From assembly GCA_025677825.1 (NCBI GenBank), contig JAIXMO010000009.1, positions 496,001 to 560,000 on the forward strand: a DNA stretch of 64,000 nucleotides. The letters run 5' to 3'. This DNA comes from Helicostylum pulchrum. Taxonomy: Eukaryota > Mucoromycota > Mucoromycetes > Mucorales > Mucoraceae. Shown here piece after piece: positions 1 through 11,681 of this stretch. The notes below the pieces were generated by a model. That model was not told the DNA's origin, searched no databases, and was given only the letters and a program-made list of their open reading frames with translations. How positions within the stretch are numbered: the first letter of the stretch is position 1; every line of letters starts with the position of its first letter. The translations under genes were made by a program, and so were the position numbers.

Positions 1-141
1 AGACCTTCTGCTAGACTGAATAAACCATTAACACCACCTAAACCGGTTTCTTATTCACGGAATCAAATGACATCCATTATGCCCGATCCGAACGAGTCTA
101 GTTACTCAACTGAAGGAAGTATTGCTGCCTTTGGACGTTAA
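1..141 (+). CDS. C-terminal end of an unidentified protein (5' part outside window)
   Basis: Frame 1 is open from the first base to a TAA at 139-141, giving 46 residues rich in Pro, Ser and Asn (a PLTPPKP stretch, then DPNESSYSTEGS and a final AAFGR). This looks like a disordered C-terminal tail. No domain is visible and the rest of the gene lies to the left of the window, so the function cannot be stated. The frame could also be the last exon of a spliced gene. Confidence rests on the open frame and the protein-like composition, followed by AT-rich sequence typical of a 3' UTR. Confidence 0.6.
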   Translation, partial: RPSARLNKPLTPPKPVSYSRNQMTSIMPDPNESSYSTEGSIAAFGR

Positions 142-1096
142 GCACAAGCTTAATTTATTATCCTTTCCTTAGACTCTCTTTTTATATATTTTATTTTCAT
201 ATGAAAATCAGCATATCCCAACTTAACTGTATATGTAATACTTTTTGCCCCCTCCCCCCTTATCCCAAAAAAAAAACCGCATCATTTTATTCCGTACAAA
301 ACACACTACACCCCCCCCCCCCCTTCTTATTAATAACTACTAACTACTCCCCCTTTCCTCTTCTATGTATAATCCTTCCTATTTTAATAAATATATCCTT
401 TTTATTCGATAAATTAATTATTTGTGTTCATATTTATCGCGCAGAGCACACAGTATTATAAAAAAAAAACGTGCTGCGAATTTTACCTAAACGTGGTTCT
501 TTTAATATGATGTAATAAAATGCCTCACTTTATGTTGACATATCGATCAAACCAATTTTAAAATCGCTTATATCTAAAACCTTAACTTTGTTTCCCCAAA
601 AATAAAATAAAAAACCAGCAGCAGCTTCGATATTATTATATGAAGCGCTTTTAAACTCAACTGCCCTTTTGACACTTATTCTTTGTACAGCACCATGTTG
701 CTGGAAGTTTATTTTTTTAAAAAGAGATAATCATTGTTACTAAGAAATTACGTATTTTTATTATTTTGCAGCAACAAAACTCGGGGCTCTTTCTCTCTTA
801 CCTCAGCGCGTTTAAATCAATTCGTATTTAAAAGATTACGCTTGAAACAAAAATTTTGTACATATATGACGTGGTAAACTGTACCCTGCTAACAACAGAG
901 TAGTAATTCAGGTACACTTCTTAAATGTCGACCCAGCACAAATCTACAGGGCTAAGCCACACATACTCCAAAGACACCTTTCAAGTTACTTTGATTGGTC
1001 AGTTTGATTCCTCGAAATTTTTAAAGCTGGGAATATTTTTTTTTTTGATTTTTTTTTTTTTCCTTGTACTCTTTTTTAAAAACACTTTTTATAACA
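142..1096. other. Intergenic, 3' UTR of first gene and promoter of SSZ1
   Basis: AT-rich spacer with a C14 run near 310-323 and T-rich tracts at about 1037-1062 just before the SSZ1 start. The short open frames in it (201-461 and 925-1110) are homopolymer-driven and show no protein-like composition. A CTTTGATTGGTCAG stretch near 989-1002 contains an inverted CCAAT box that could serve SSZ1, but this is only a motif match. Confidence 0.5.
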
Positions 1097-2969
1097 ATGA
1101 GCGAATCTAACACTATTATCGGTATTAACTTTGGTACTGCCTATACTTCCATCGCCTACCTTAACAAGGTAAAAATGTCAATAAAAACCCAAAAAAGAGA
1201 TGTAGAAATATTAAATTTTTTTTTATATGATTCAGGAGGGTCGCGCTGATTGTCTTGCTAACGAAGAAGGTGATAGACAGATCGCTACTGCTCTTGCTTT
1301 CCATGGTGATGAAGAGGTAATTTAACAAAATAATAGAATCCTTACAACAACAACAACAAAAAAAAAAAACTCTAGTTTGACACACTGCATAATAGGTTAT
1401 TGGTTCTCAAGCCAAGTCTGAAATTCCTCGTCATCCTCACCAAACCGTTGCCAACTTCCGTTCCAATCTCGGTAAGAGGTAAGATTATCAATTATTTTTT
1501 TAGCGAGAGAAAAAGAGAGAAAGAAGGTCCATCTTATTTTTTTATGCAAATCAACTCATTTATAAAAAAACGTTAGCACTACTGAAGCTGAACTTTTACC
1601 TGGTTCCGCTGCTGCCGTTGTTGATAAGAGTGGTGTCGCTGCTTACGAAATCGAGTTACCTGCCGGTAAGGTTCTCCTTACTGCCCAAGAAGTCTCTGCC
1701 AAGTACTTGCGTCACATTCGTGAATCTGCTGAAGATTTCTTAGGTTCCAAGATTGGTGGTGCCGTTATGGCCGTCCCCTCTTACTTTAGCGAGAAGCAAC
1801 GTGCCGAGTTAACCTCTGCTGCTGAAGCTGCTGGTATCAAGGTCATCCAACTTGTCCATGAATCCTCTGCTGCTGCTCTTGCCTACGGTATCGGTCAAGA
1901 TTCCACCAGCAAGGATCCTCAAGATAAGACCGTTGTTGTCTGTGATTTGGGTGCTCACTCCTTTGATGTCACCGTCTTGGCTGTCCGTTCCGGTATGTAC
2001 ACCGTTTTAGCCACTGCTCACAACACCAAGGTCGGTGGTTCTTCTTTCGACGATCTCTTGATCAAGCATTTCTCTGCTGAATTCCAAAAGAAGATCAAGA
2101 TTGACGTCTCTGCCAACAAGAAGGCTTTAGCCAAGCTCCGTAACGCTGTTGAGGTCACCAAGAAGATGTTGTCCAGCGCCAACTCTGCTCCTTGTTTCGT
2201 CGAGTCTTTAGCTGATGGTTATGATCTTCACAGCAACATTAACCGTTTGCGTTTCGAGCTCTTGTCCAAGACCATCTTTGCTCAACTCCAATCTACCATT
2301 CTTGAAGTCTTGGAAAAGTCTCAATTGGATGCCTCTGAAGTTGATGAGGTTCTTCTTGCTGGTGGTTCTGCTCGTATCCCCAAGTTCTCCATGAAGATCC
2401 GTGAGGTCTTTGGTGATAACACCAAGGTCTTGTCTGACCTTGAGTCCGATGAAGTCGTTGCTCGTGGTTGTGCTATCCAAGGTTCTTTGATCTCTTCTTT
2501 CGAGAAGGAAGATATTGAGGCTGCTATCCACCCCGTTGTCACTTTAGCTCCCAACACCGCCAAGGCCATTGGTGTTATCAACGCCAAGGGTGAGTTCGTC
2601 ACTGTCATCCCTCGTGGTACCGCTCTCCCCACCCGTCGTGTCTTTGAGTTCTCCAACTCTGAAGCTAACCAAGCTCAAGCTTACCTTGCTTTGTTCGAAG
2701 GTGAACACATCATTGAAAAGACCGAAGTCAAGCATGAGCTCGAAGAAGGTGAGGAAGCCTATGAAGACGAACAACCTGAAATTGTCACCAAGGTCTACCA
2801 AAAGCCTGCTGCCAAGTTGATCGAAGCTTCTCTTGCTCTTGAAAAGGCTACCAAGCCCAAGGAGTCCAAGATCGAGGTCCAAATCACTGTTGATGCTCAA
2901 GCTAACTTGACTTTGGTCTTGCGTGAAAAGAACGGTTCCAAGGTTGTTAAGGCTGTTGCCAAGAAATAA
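1097..2969 (+). CDS. SSZ1: Ssz1-like Hsp70, subunit of the ribosome-associated complex
   Basis: Exons 1097-1168, 1236-1316, 1396-1478 and 1577-2969 join in phase to 542 aa; yeast Ssz1 is about 538 aa. The N-terminus reads IIGINFGTAYTSIAYLNK, the phosphate-1 motif of the Hsp70 nucleotide-binding fold, followed by EGRADCLANEEGDRQ. Later come VCDLGAHSFDVTV (phosphate 2), VHESSAAALAYGI (connect) and VLLAGGSARIPK (adenosine motif). The C-terminal part is short and divergent, as in Ssz1, and lacks a normal peptide-binding lid. In yeast, Ssz1 pairs with zuotin (Zuo1) to form RAC at the ribosome exit tunnel, which stimulates Ssb on nascent chains. Codon use is strongly biased (AAG, GTC, GCC, CTT), unlike most neighbours, which suggests high expression. 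Ssb/Ssa are less likely because of the length and the N-terminal EGRADCLANEEGDRQ block. Confidence 0.93.
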
Positions 2970-3207
2970 AATTTTTCTTTCTAAAATTCCCCCCATTCTC
3001 CCTCCCTTTCATGTATAAACCCACCACCGCCATAAGGACTTTTCCCCCTTTTTTTTTTGTTTTAAAAAATAAAATAGATCTCTTTTTTTCCCCGTAAATC
3101 ATGCATTTCTCTTTTTTTTTTTTGGGCCCTGTGGCTTATACGAAATGCAGTCGAGTAGTAAAAAAAAAATCAGTTACTCAAAAAAAACCCTTTGTTCTTT
3201 TTTTATC

Positions 3208-3677
3208 ATGTTGTTTTGTCCTCATTGTGCCAATTTACTATTGATTGAAAACGAAGGTGGACAAGCCTTCTTTTGTCAATCCTGTCCTTACGTTTATAGT
3301 ATTCAATCTCGCGTATGTAATATTTCTTATAAGCCGGAAATACCTAGTTCAAAAAAAAAAAAAAAACTAACTTTTTCTGTTAAAGCATACATCTCGTAAA
3401 GAGTTAAAGAGAAAGGAAGTGGACGATGTATTAGGTGGAGCAGATGCTTGGAAGAATGTTGATTCAACAGAAGGTAAAACAGAGCTTAAAAAAGGGGAGG
3501 GGATAGGTTTGACAGAAATTTTGACGTATATTTTTGAATTGTGTAGTTACTTGTCCCAAGTGTGAAAATGAAAAGGCATATTTCATGATGATTCAAATTC
3601 GTTCTGCAGATGAACCTTCTTCTATTTTCTACAAGTGTTGCAAAGACGATTGTCAACATCAATGGCGTGAAGGATAA
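3208..3677 (+). CDS. RPC11: RNA polymerase III subunit C11 (TFIIS-like RNA cleavage subunit)
   Basis: Exons 3208-3312, 3386-3473 and 3547-3677 give 107 aa (yeast Rpc11 is 110). The N-terminal zinc ribbon is visible as CPHC (residues 4-7) and CQSC. The C-terminal ribbon has CPKC, then QIRSADEPSSIFYKC and CKDDC. The RSADEP hairpin with its acidic pair is the catalytic signature of the C11/TFIIS family; it promotes cleavage of backtracked RNA. The protein acts in the nucleus within Pol III and is needed for termination and reinitiation on tRNA and 5S genes. RPB9 and RPA12 share the fold, but the short VLGGADAWKNVDSTE linker and the overall length fit C11 best. It is convergent with the kelch gene. 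Confidence 0.93.
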
Positions 3678-3805
3678 AAAAAGATATATACAATCATCCA
3701 GCCTCCCCCATTTCAAACTATTTGTACATTATTTTTACTCGATATCATCACCCACCCACTAAAAAGCAGATAAAGTTAATTTTCTAGCAAACAAACAAAA
3801 AGACG

Positions 3806-3840
<35 letters not shown>

Positions 3841-3971
3841 GAGGGGAAAAAAAGTAAAATAGATATATATTGGTTTGAATAAGTTAGAAAAAAAAGGGTG
3901 TGTGTGCGTGTGAGAGAGGGGGAAAAATTACGAGATATAAGGTTTTTTAAAAAAAAGGGAAATTTGATTGA
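3678..3971. terminator. Convergent 3' UTR region with T29 tract
   Basis: A 294-bp spacer between the convergent 3' ends of RPC11 and the kelch gene. It contains an uninterrupted T run at 3806-3834 and a TGTGTGCGTGTG stretch followed by GAGAGAGGGGG. It probably serves as 3' UTR and polyadenylation sequence for both genes; no coding potential is seen. Confidence 0.4.
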
Positions 3972-6900
3972 TTAGTATGCTCTAGTTGGTGCAAATCCAT
4001 TGACAGAAGTTTTTTGGTGTTGTTGATTCAATGCTTCTCTCATCATACCCAGCTGAATTTCACAATCCTCTACATGAATCTTGGCCTCACTGAGCGAATC
4101 TTCTCTTTCATTCAAGACGGTACGAAGTCTAGCAATATCATCCATGCTCTCGGCCAACTTTTGCTTCAGACTTGCAATATCGTTACGGGCCTTTAAATTA
4201 GCTGCCTCTAATTGCGACGCCTTCAACTGAGCCTCCGTCACCTCTTGGCTCTTGATGATGGGTTGCTCCATTAGGGCCTCGCTCAACTGATGCGTTAAAT
4301 CTGCAATCTTGACAGCATTATCACGCACTTGTAATTCTGCCTTGGTAGCGCGATTATAAACAACTTGCAGTTCCTCTAAAGCGCGTTGATGCGCTTGTTG
4401 TGCTTCTTCCGCACGTTCTTGCGCTTCCTTTGCACGTTCTTCAGTAGCAACACGAGCCGTTTGATCATGCTGCGATCTCTTTTGTAACTGCTGCAACATC
4501 TTACTATTGCTCTCGTTTTCAACCAAAGCATTCGCTAATCTCTTTTCAAGGTCGTCGCAACGAGACACTTCAATGTGCTTCAAGTCGTCTTGTCGGTGCG
4601 ACTTGAGTGCCAAGTATTTGCTCTTAAAGTAAGCGGCTTCTTGAAGAGCGGCTGTACGCATACGATCCGCCTGTGCGACCTTTTCAGACATCGGTTGTGC
4701 CTGCTGCAAGATACTGGCACGCACACGTCTTAATTCCGATTTGACAGATACTAATTGTTCAAACAATTTCACTTTATCGTCTTCTAAATGATCAATGTCC
4801 ATTAATAAAGCTTCATCCGCGTCAGGTCCGTCATCAAAGCTTTCGCCTTTAATCGTTCTTTGTTTACGAGCAAGTGACACTTCCGTACGCCACCAGTTTT
4901 CCTTCTTTTTCATTTCGCTGATAATAACATCGCGTTCCTTGATTTCTCGTAAAAGGGTGTGACGTTCTTCTGCGGCAGCGGTTATAGCAGCGGCAGTGGC
5001 AGCGGCAGTCGCGGCACTGACTGCTGCAGCAGTAGTTGCTGCAGTATGATCTGGTTTAGGTTTGTTCACAGGAGAAGGAGAAGAATGTACTTGACGACTG
5101 GGAGACCGTTCAGGGACATGAGTACGTTCAGGGACGTGATCTTGATACTGTTGTTGTTGAACTAATAATTGAGCTTGTTCATGAGCCAACTGCTGTTCAT
5201 AAGCCAACTGTTGTTGTTGCTGTTGCTGTTGAGCCAACTGTTGTTGTTGTTGTTGTTGTTGAGGCAACTGTTGTTGATGTTGAGCCTGCTCATGAACCAA
5301 CTGTTGTTGCTGTAACTGAGGAGATTTTTCGGCAGGTAACAAGGGTTGAGGAGAATGTTGGGGGTTGCGTACAACCATATGAGACTTGGGACGCAACTGT
5401 TCATCTGGTTCTCTATTTAAGTTGGCAGCAGCGGCGGGGTTTCTTTGTGCGTTACCACCACTGCCTAAACCAACGCCTTCACGAGGTGGACGAGGTGGAG
5501 GCGCAACGGGTGATGAGCGACTAGCGGTAGGGTGCGCAGGAGACATCATCCTTTGTGGTTCAACAAACTCGTCTTCTGTTGCAGATAAAATACTGGCAGC
5601 GCCCATAGGACTGCCTAATAAAGAACTGCCGTGAGTAGGACTGCCGTACATTAAAGCACTGTTTTCCATGTTGGGTGAAGCAGGTGTTTGGTATTGACGA
5701 CGAATATCGGCAGCAATGTCCGATTCGGGTTGAGGAAGAGGCGAAGTAGCACGAGGACGACGAAGAGCGGCTTCTGGTACCGTAGACATGTGTCTTGGAG
5801 GTCTAGCAGGTGGCTATATAAAAAATGATATTAATAAATAAACAAGTAAGCTTGTAATATAATATAATTTACCTGAACAGAAGATTGGCTTTGAACTTCG
5901 GGGTAATATGATCTGTGACGAGAAGTCAAACTACTAGGACTGTTACTACTACTGGTAGGAGAAGGCTGAACATTGGTTTCAATGTAGTGTACAGATGTAT
6001 CGATTTCTTTTTGTAAACTGTTACCGCTCTTGCTGCTGCCGGTACGTTGAGGAGTAGGAGTCGATTGGCTTGGTCTGGGTTGCGGTTGTTGTTGTCGTTG
6101 GTCAGGGAAAGGCTTTTGTTGTATGTTTTGTTGGTATTGTTGCTGAGGCACCTGTCCTCCTTGCATCTGTTGCTGGTATTGTTGTTGTTGTTGAGGTTGT
6201 TGTTGGTAGTATTGTTGAGGTTGACCGTTCATTTCCTCAATAGAGGAAGTATCGTATTGCGGTTGGTGAACTGGGGGTTCCGCAGGCTGTTGTTGATGTT
6301 GTGGGATTTGTTGTTGTTGCTGTTGTTGTTGCTGCTGTTGATGTTGTGGAACTTGTTGTTGTTGTTGTTGTGGAACTTGTTGTGGAGGTGGAATATCTGC
6401 GGGGTATTTAATTTTTGTACTATCCAAAATAAAGATAAATGAAGAATCATCTAATCTAGCAGTTTCATTATCACCACCAAGAACATATAACTTGTCGCGT
6501 ACAGCAGTCATGGTAAGACCATGACGAGGAGAAGGCGATGGACCCATATTTTGAAACCTAAACCAACGTCGATCTAAACGAAAAAAAAAAACAATAATTT
6601 AAAAATGTGTTTTTCATTAAAACACATGCAAAAAAAAAAACTTACGTCTGATTTTATAAGCGCATAAATCATTTAATTCAACTCCATTTTCACCTTTACC
6701 GCCAATGATATAAATAACATCATCTATCATAGCAGAAGCACAGCTTTCGCGAGCAGCAGGGTTAAATCCGTCTGCTTCAATTCTTGTCCATAGCCCAGTA
6801 TGCAAATCGAAACACCAAATATCATCAAATAAACGTTGACCATCAGTACCTCCAAAACTATATAAAAAACGGTTAGACATCATTTAAGTTCGTGTAACGC

Positions 6901-7832
6901 GGCCACGAGGTGACTCCTAAAAAAAGATTACTTGTTCGATTTTCAACTTACATGAAGAGTTTGTTCTCAAAGAATTGAGAGATATGACCTGATCTAGCCT
7001 CAGGACATTCGTTATTATAGCCTATTTGTTCCCATCTAGGCGTTGTACTGACTGAAATAATAATACAATTGTCAAAAAAAAATATATATATATTATTATA
7101 CAAGTTTAATATATTATATTTACATGTACTGGAGTTAAATATAAACAAGTCATTGAAATAATTTCCTTCCTTTTGACCACCCCATATATACATGACTCCT
7201 TCATGTGCAACTGCAGAGTGACCAAATCTTTCTGTAGGTTGAGTGCCTTCCATTTGTATGCGAGTCCATTGTTTGGAATCTAATACCTTGATTTAGTATA
7301 TATAAAAAAAAAGGATATATATTAACACAATGAGATTAACTTACGTAAGTTTAAAAGATAAAATTCTGGATCGTAACTTTCGTCGTTTGCAAGCGGTTTA
7401 CCTCCAAAAACTACTCAAAAAATAAATAAAAATCAATTGAGATCAGCAAAAAAAAAAGGTGTGATACGTACGTAAAACATGACCGTTCATAGCTACAATG
7501 ACAGGAGATAATCTGGGACTAGGTATGTCACCGGAAGTATTAATACTGTTTGCTGAGAGATTATCTAAAAAAAAAAAAAAAAAAAAATTAATACAAATTT
7601 CGCCAATTGATTCGCATACAATATATATATATTTACTGGCATCAATAGAAAAGAGTTCCTTTTTGGTTGAAGTTCTATGAGTACCACCATAAATAATAAA
7701 GGCGTCTTGTGAAACAGCAGTAGCAGCGTGTCCAGCTCTTGGAAGGGCACTGTTACTACCGCCTAATTTTTTTTGAGACCATGGATAAAGAGTCTTATCA
7801 TTGTTCTTTGATAGTTTAGAGAACAACGACAT
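3972..7832 (-). CDS. Kelch-repeat, glutamine-rich, coiled-coil protein (Tea1/Kel1-like polarity factor)
   Basis: Eight exons on the complement (7637-7832, 7472-7564, 7345-7410, 7124-7279, 6952-7051, 6646-6857, 5873-6573, 3972-5813) join in phase to 1121 aa. The first ~350 residues carry six kelch blades, seen as GHAATAVSQDAFIIYGG, GHVLLFGG, FGHSAVAHEGVMYIWGG, GHISQFFENKLFIFGG, CASAMIDDVIYIIGG and HGLTMTAVRDKLYVLGG, which would close a beta-propeller. Next come low-complexity Q/P-rich segments (polyQ in both the seventh and eighth exons) and a Ser/Pro-rich linker. The last ~330 residues are heptad-rich, Glu/Gln/Leu/Arg-rich coiled coil (for example VSLARKQRTIKGE, then long L-E-K repeats). This order (kelch, linker, coiled coil) is that of Tea1/Kel1-type cell-end markers that link microtubule plus ends or formins to polarised growth. 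The role is inferred from architecture. The donor of the fourth exon is ambiguous by a few bases. Confidence 0.85.
5151..5310 (-). repeat. CAA/CAG-rich tract encoding polyglutamine
   Basis: On the coding (minus) strand this stretch is made of CAA and CAG codons interrupted by LAHEQA/LAYEQ-like units, giving several Q runs of 3-8 within the kelch protein's linker. The mix of CAA and CAG shows it is an old codon-level expansion rather than a pure recent triplet expansion. It may be length-variable between strains. Confidence 0.8.
6081..6385 (-). repeat. Second polyglutamine-coding tract
   Basis: Part of the seventh kelch-gene exon. The minus strand encodes Q-rich runs separated by VPQ, IPQH, QQYQQ and PRP units. 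The plus strand reads as a Leu-rich open frame (6047-6442), which is only the complement of the CAA repeats and not a gene. Confidence 0.8.
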
Positions 7833-8123
7833 TTTTAGTAAAATATTTCTTTTTTTCGAGATGATGAAGAAGCGTTATTTGCCTAGTAAATGTGTTGAAT
7901 TACTAAGAAGTAGTGGAGATGACAAAGGAATGTGTGCTTTATAAAAAAAAAGGAATGTAAAAAATAAAATAAAAAAGGAACCCTAAAAAAAAAAAAATAA
8001 TTGAGAGGAAAAAAAGAGAGAAAAAAAAAACTTATTTATTACAATTGTTAATTAAGTAAAAAAAATATTTCGATATCATGGTAACATCGTACAAGAAAAA
8101 TATAATTAAAGCTAATTGAAATC

Positions 8124-8166
<43 letters not shown>

Positions 8167-9365
8167 TATATAAAAATATGTTCTTTTTTTAAAAAAGTAA
8201 AAAAAAGATAGTTATTGATTTACGTCGATTTTATAGCAGTAAAAAAAAAACTGTCAGTTACCAGTGATCGCTTTACTTTTCTAAAAAAAGCTTATACCAA
8301 CAGTCGTCACATTAACGAATAATGATCCTGTCACTGTCCCAATAGTTTTGTCTCGAAAAAGATGTATAAATACTGAATCCTAGATTGCCTTGATTTCAGT
8401 TAAACTGTAATTCTTTCAAGGGCAAAAATAGTTTGACTTTCGGCGGTTTTCCAATCCTCAAATGACTGATTTTCAACTACAGCTTCTTTTGTTCTAAAGC
8501 ACATTTTTTGTAATTCTATTTCTATTTATTTCTCATAAATTTATAAAACAAATAAACATAACTTGTACTACGAGCAGTAAAAAGACTCACTCTGAAGAAG
8601 AAAAAAGGTATACACATTTACTTTTCACTTTCATATCTTAGTTGACAGAAATAGTGTTCAACTCTATAAAACTACCAAACCGCGTCGACTTTGAATTTTA
8701 AAATAGCTGAGTTACGTATTTTTTATTTTATTTTTATTTTTGACAGGTGTATCAGATTCTCTGAGTCGGTCTCATATTTTGCATATATGCTTATTAGTGA
8801 ATATAGTTAATTCCCGGTAACCTCGGGAGTAGCGCAGTACCATATCAGATAGAGTTTTTAATATGATTGTATATCATTGCTAGCTTATAAAACAATTCTC
8901 TTAAAAAGCATATAATAGTCAAAAGACAGGTTTTCTATTAACTAATCGGGTTAAATCGTTAACTACCAAATATTGAAAAACTTTTTAAAATCGCATTACT
9001 GCTAAAATTTGAATATTTCCCATTTTATATTTAACTGTACAAATATTACCTTTGTTCTAACTGCATACTCTTTTTTTTCTAAAAAAAAAATACATTAATT
9101 AACTATTGCATTCAATTTAATTCGATTCTGTCAAAATTCGTTCATACAAGCTTTAATACTTAAGGTGTCGAATAGTTAAATCAGCGATAAGGAACCTACC
9201 ATAAAGTGCTTACTCCATTGAACCTTATGCGCATTTAGAGTGTACTTGGAAAGTACGAATTGAAAAGAAAAAAAGTATTTTCATAGAAATGAAGAATGCT
9301 CATTGACAGCTGATAAACACTGAATAATTAAATTTATTGTTGTAGATCATACGAGCTATAAATAA

Positions 9366-9617
9366 ATACGTAAACTCCCCGCTCATGCTAACCGGATTAA
9401 CCACGAAATTCTACAGGATTCAAAAAGGAAAGACTGGGCCTATTTGTGTCGCCAAGGTCTTTTAGGGAAGACACGTAGAACTGAATTTTCAAGAGCTAAA
9501 TCAAAGAGGATGTATAAGTATCTGAAATATTGTAAGAGCCCATCTTGTCGCGGTATCGTAATGATAAAGAAAAGCCCTATTTTCCTTAAAAAAAAGGACT
9601 CTAACTATTTCTTTTAA
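9366..9617 (+). pseudogene. Orphan coding-like fragment without a start
   Basis: An 83-codon open frame runs from just after a TAA (9363-9365) to TAA at 9615-9617. Its composition is protein-like: HEILQDSKRKDWAYLCRQG, then LLGKTRRTEFSRAKSKRMYK and KYCKSPSCRGIV. It has no initiator Met near its start; the first ATG is about 48 codons in. It is basic, with three cysteines, and might be the C-terminal remnant of a transposase or other nucleic-acid-binding protein, but I do not recognise it. No matching exon was found on either side. Confidence 0.3.
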
Positions 9618-9717
9618 GGTAAGGTAAGGGAGTGACTCGAACGTGAAAAGTAGATACTAATCATTTGATTTTCCTCGGCCAGTAGGATAGTCGTATATCG
9701 TTAAAGTTGTAATGATC

Positions 9718-9766
9718 ATTAAATTAACAATAAGCAATTAAATTAACAATAAGCAATTAAATTAAC
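9718..9766. repeat. 19-bp tandem repeat, about 2.6 copies
   Basis: The unit ATTAAATTAACAATAAGCA occurs twice exactly (9718-9736, 9737-9755), followed by an 11-base partial third copy. It is a simple minisatellite in intergenic DNA with no evident function. Confidence 0.85.
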
Positions 9767-10187
9767 CTCTTTAATAAAGTTTTAACAGTAGTTGATTAAA
9801 CCAAAACTACTTGCTCAACTTATACAGATTAAAAAAAAAATACGCATGGCTACACATTGTATTTAACTATAACATAGTTATAAAGACTGTTTTCTTTCGG
9901 GGCCACATGTATTACATAATCGTAACTGTCAAGCATTATTAACGTACGAAAAAGTAAAACAAATATATCCGATGTAATATAGTTTATTGTTGTAGGTCGA
10001 TAAGTTCTATTAAGGATATCGTGAATATCAAACGTGTTGACGACAACAGAACAATACACTTTTTTAAAGCTACACAAAAAAAAATCGCAATGTGACTGGT
10101 AATCCTTCATTTTTTTTTTTGGTAATCAACATTTCACTTTGGCATTTTTTTCTTTTTTCTTTTTTTTTTGATAAAAACGATTAGATC

Positions 10188-11522
10188 ATGGCCAAAGCAG
10201 CTACTTTAGAGAAGCCCATTGAAAATGGTGCCGAGAATACTGTCAATGGTACGTGGCAACAACATAAGCTAGAAGAAAAAAACACAGTACTAATATTTTA
10301 AATATAGAAACTGTAGAGTTCACCAAACTTATTAAAGATCTTAAAGCAAAGATCATCGACATGAAGAACCAATTAAAACCACTCAAGCAAAAGTAAGAAA
10401 CACTTTTTTTATTCGGTAAACAAACCAAAAAAGAAGAAGAAACTTACATATCTTCTATAGGATTGAAGAAAACCAAGTACAAACATCAAAGGGTGTTTCA
10501 TTCCTTGAAGTTAAATATCAAGTTATGCTTCAATATATTCTTCAACTCGCATACTTTGTTCACCTTAAAATTTCAGGAAAGCAAGTAGAAAATAACCCAG
10601 TTGTTGATTCACTCGTCGAACTTCGAGTTATTCTCGATAAGATGAAGCCTATCGAGAACAAACTTAAATATCAAATCGATAAATTGGTTAGAGCTGCTGT
10701 TGTCGATACAACTCAAAAGAACGAACAAAAGGCTGCTGTCAGTACCTCTGAGGCTGTTGCTGCTGATCCTCTTGCATTTAAACCTAACCCAATGAACTTA
10801 CTTAATAAGGATAACGATGACGAAGAGGAAGAGGATGAAGATGATACCACAGATGCAGGCGTATATAGACCACCTAAACTTGCACCAGTTAATTATGATG
10901 AAAATGCTGGTAGAAAGAGTGGAAAGAAGGAAAGAGATGAAGCTCGTATGAAGGAGAAGGCATCTAGATCTCGTTTGATGAAGGATCTTATGACTGAAAT
11001 GTCTGAAAATCCTGAAGAGCTCGATGTCTTTGGTGGTGTCAATGAAGGTACAGGTTATGGTGATAAAATTGATAGCATTATTGCCGAAAAGGATCGTTAT
11101 GAAGAAGATAACTATGTTCGTCTTGCTGTTACTCGTAAGGAAAAGCAAAGATTAAACTCTAATAAGAAGATGAGATTCGAGAGTGAATTCGATGTAAGTA
11201 TTTTTTTTCTTTCTTGTTTTTTTTTGGTGTAGTATAGGATACTAATAAACGAAACATATAGAACTTGAACGATTTCTCCAACTTGATTGGATTAGAAAAT
11301 GTTGAGGAGCAAGAAAATGAACGTTATCGTAATGTTCTTAACCGTAAGAAACAAAAGAGCGAAATATACGAAGGTGGAAACAAACGTGCTAGAGAAGAGG
11401 ATCAAGATAAGGATGATAACTTTAATGGATTATTTGATGGTGAACGTGGTGGAAAGAATCAATTCTCAACTGCAAGAAGTAATAAGAAGAAGGGTCACAA
11501 ATCAAAGAAAAGAAGATCATAG
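10188..11522 (+). CDS. LCP5: Neuroguidin/Lcp5-type Sas10/Utp3/C1D family protein
   Basis: Exons 10188-10248, 10308-10392, 10461-11193 and 11262-11522 join in phase to 379 aa. The last intron has a TACTAAT branch point. Residues ~20-110 form the Sas10/Utp3/C1D helical domain, with the hallmark LRVILDKMKPIENKLKYQID followed by KLVRAA. An acidic stretch (DNDDEEEEDEDDTTD) and the conserved GVYRPPKLAPVNYDE motif typical of neuroguidin/Lcp5 follow, and the C-terminus is basic (KKKGHKSKKRRS), consistent with nucleolar targeting. Lcp5 in yeast is part of the U3 snoRNP/SSU processome and is needed for early 18S rRNA processing. The relatives Sas10 and C1D are less likely because the RPPK-centred motif and length match neuroguidin. 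Confidence 0.9.
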
Positions 11523-11681
11523 AGTCTTTTCTTTTTGTAATTAGATTTAATAAAAATAATAAAAAATGTCATTATCATATCATCGCAAACAAAAAAGAGA
11601 AATATACATGTACTTTTTTATTTATTTTTAATTCTGCGTAAAAAAAATGACTTTTTTTTTGTTTGTTAAAGTGAAATATTA

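Larger units (their letters stand above)
7833..10187. other. Long gene-poor spacer between divergent genes
   Basis: About 2.35 kb between the divergent kelch and neuroguidin starts. It holds a 40-base T run at 8126-8165, a decayed coding fragment (9366-9617) and a 19-bp tandem repeat (9718-9766), both listed separately. The rest is AT-rich, with no open frame of convincing composition and no tRNA, snRNA or transposon terminal repeat that I could recognise. The promoters of both flanking genes must lie at its two ends. Confidence 0.5.

Noticed and set aside
201..461. Plus ORF with Pro/Phe runs
   Set aside because: Driven by C and T homopolymers in a 3' UTR/spacer.
2208..2996. Minus-strand ORFs of 100-150 codons
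   Set aside because: Antisense shadows of the strongly codon-biased SSZ1 exon; no domain.
6047..6442. Long Leu-rich plus-strand ORF
   Set aside because: It is the complement of CAA/CAG polyglutamine codons of the kelch gene.
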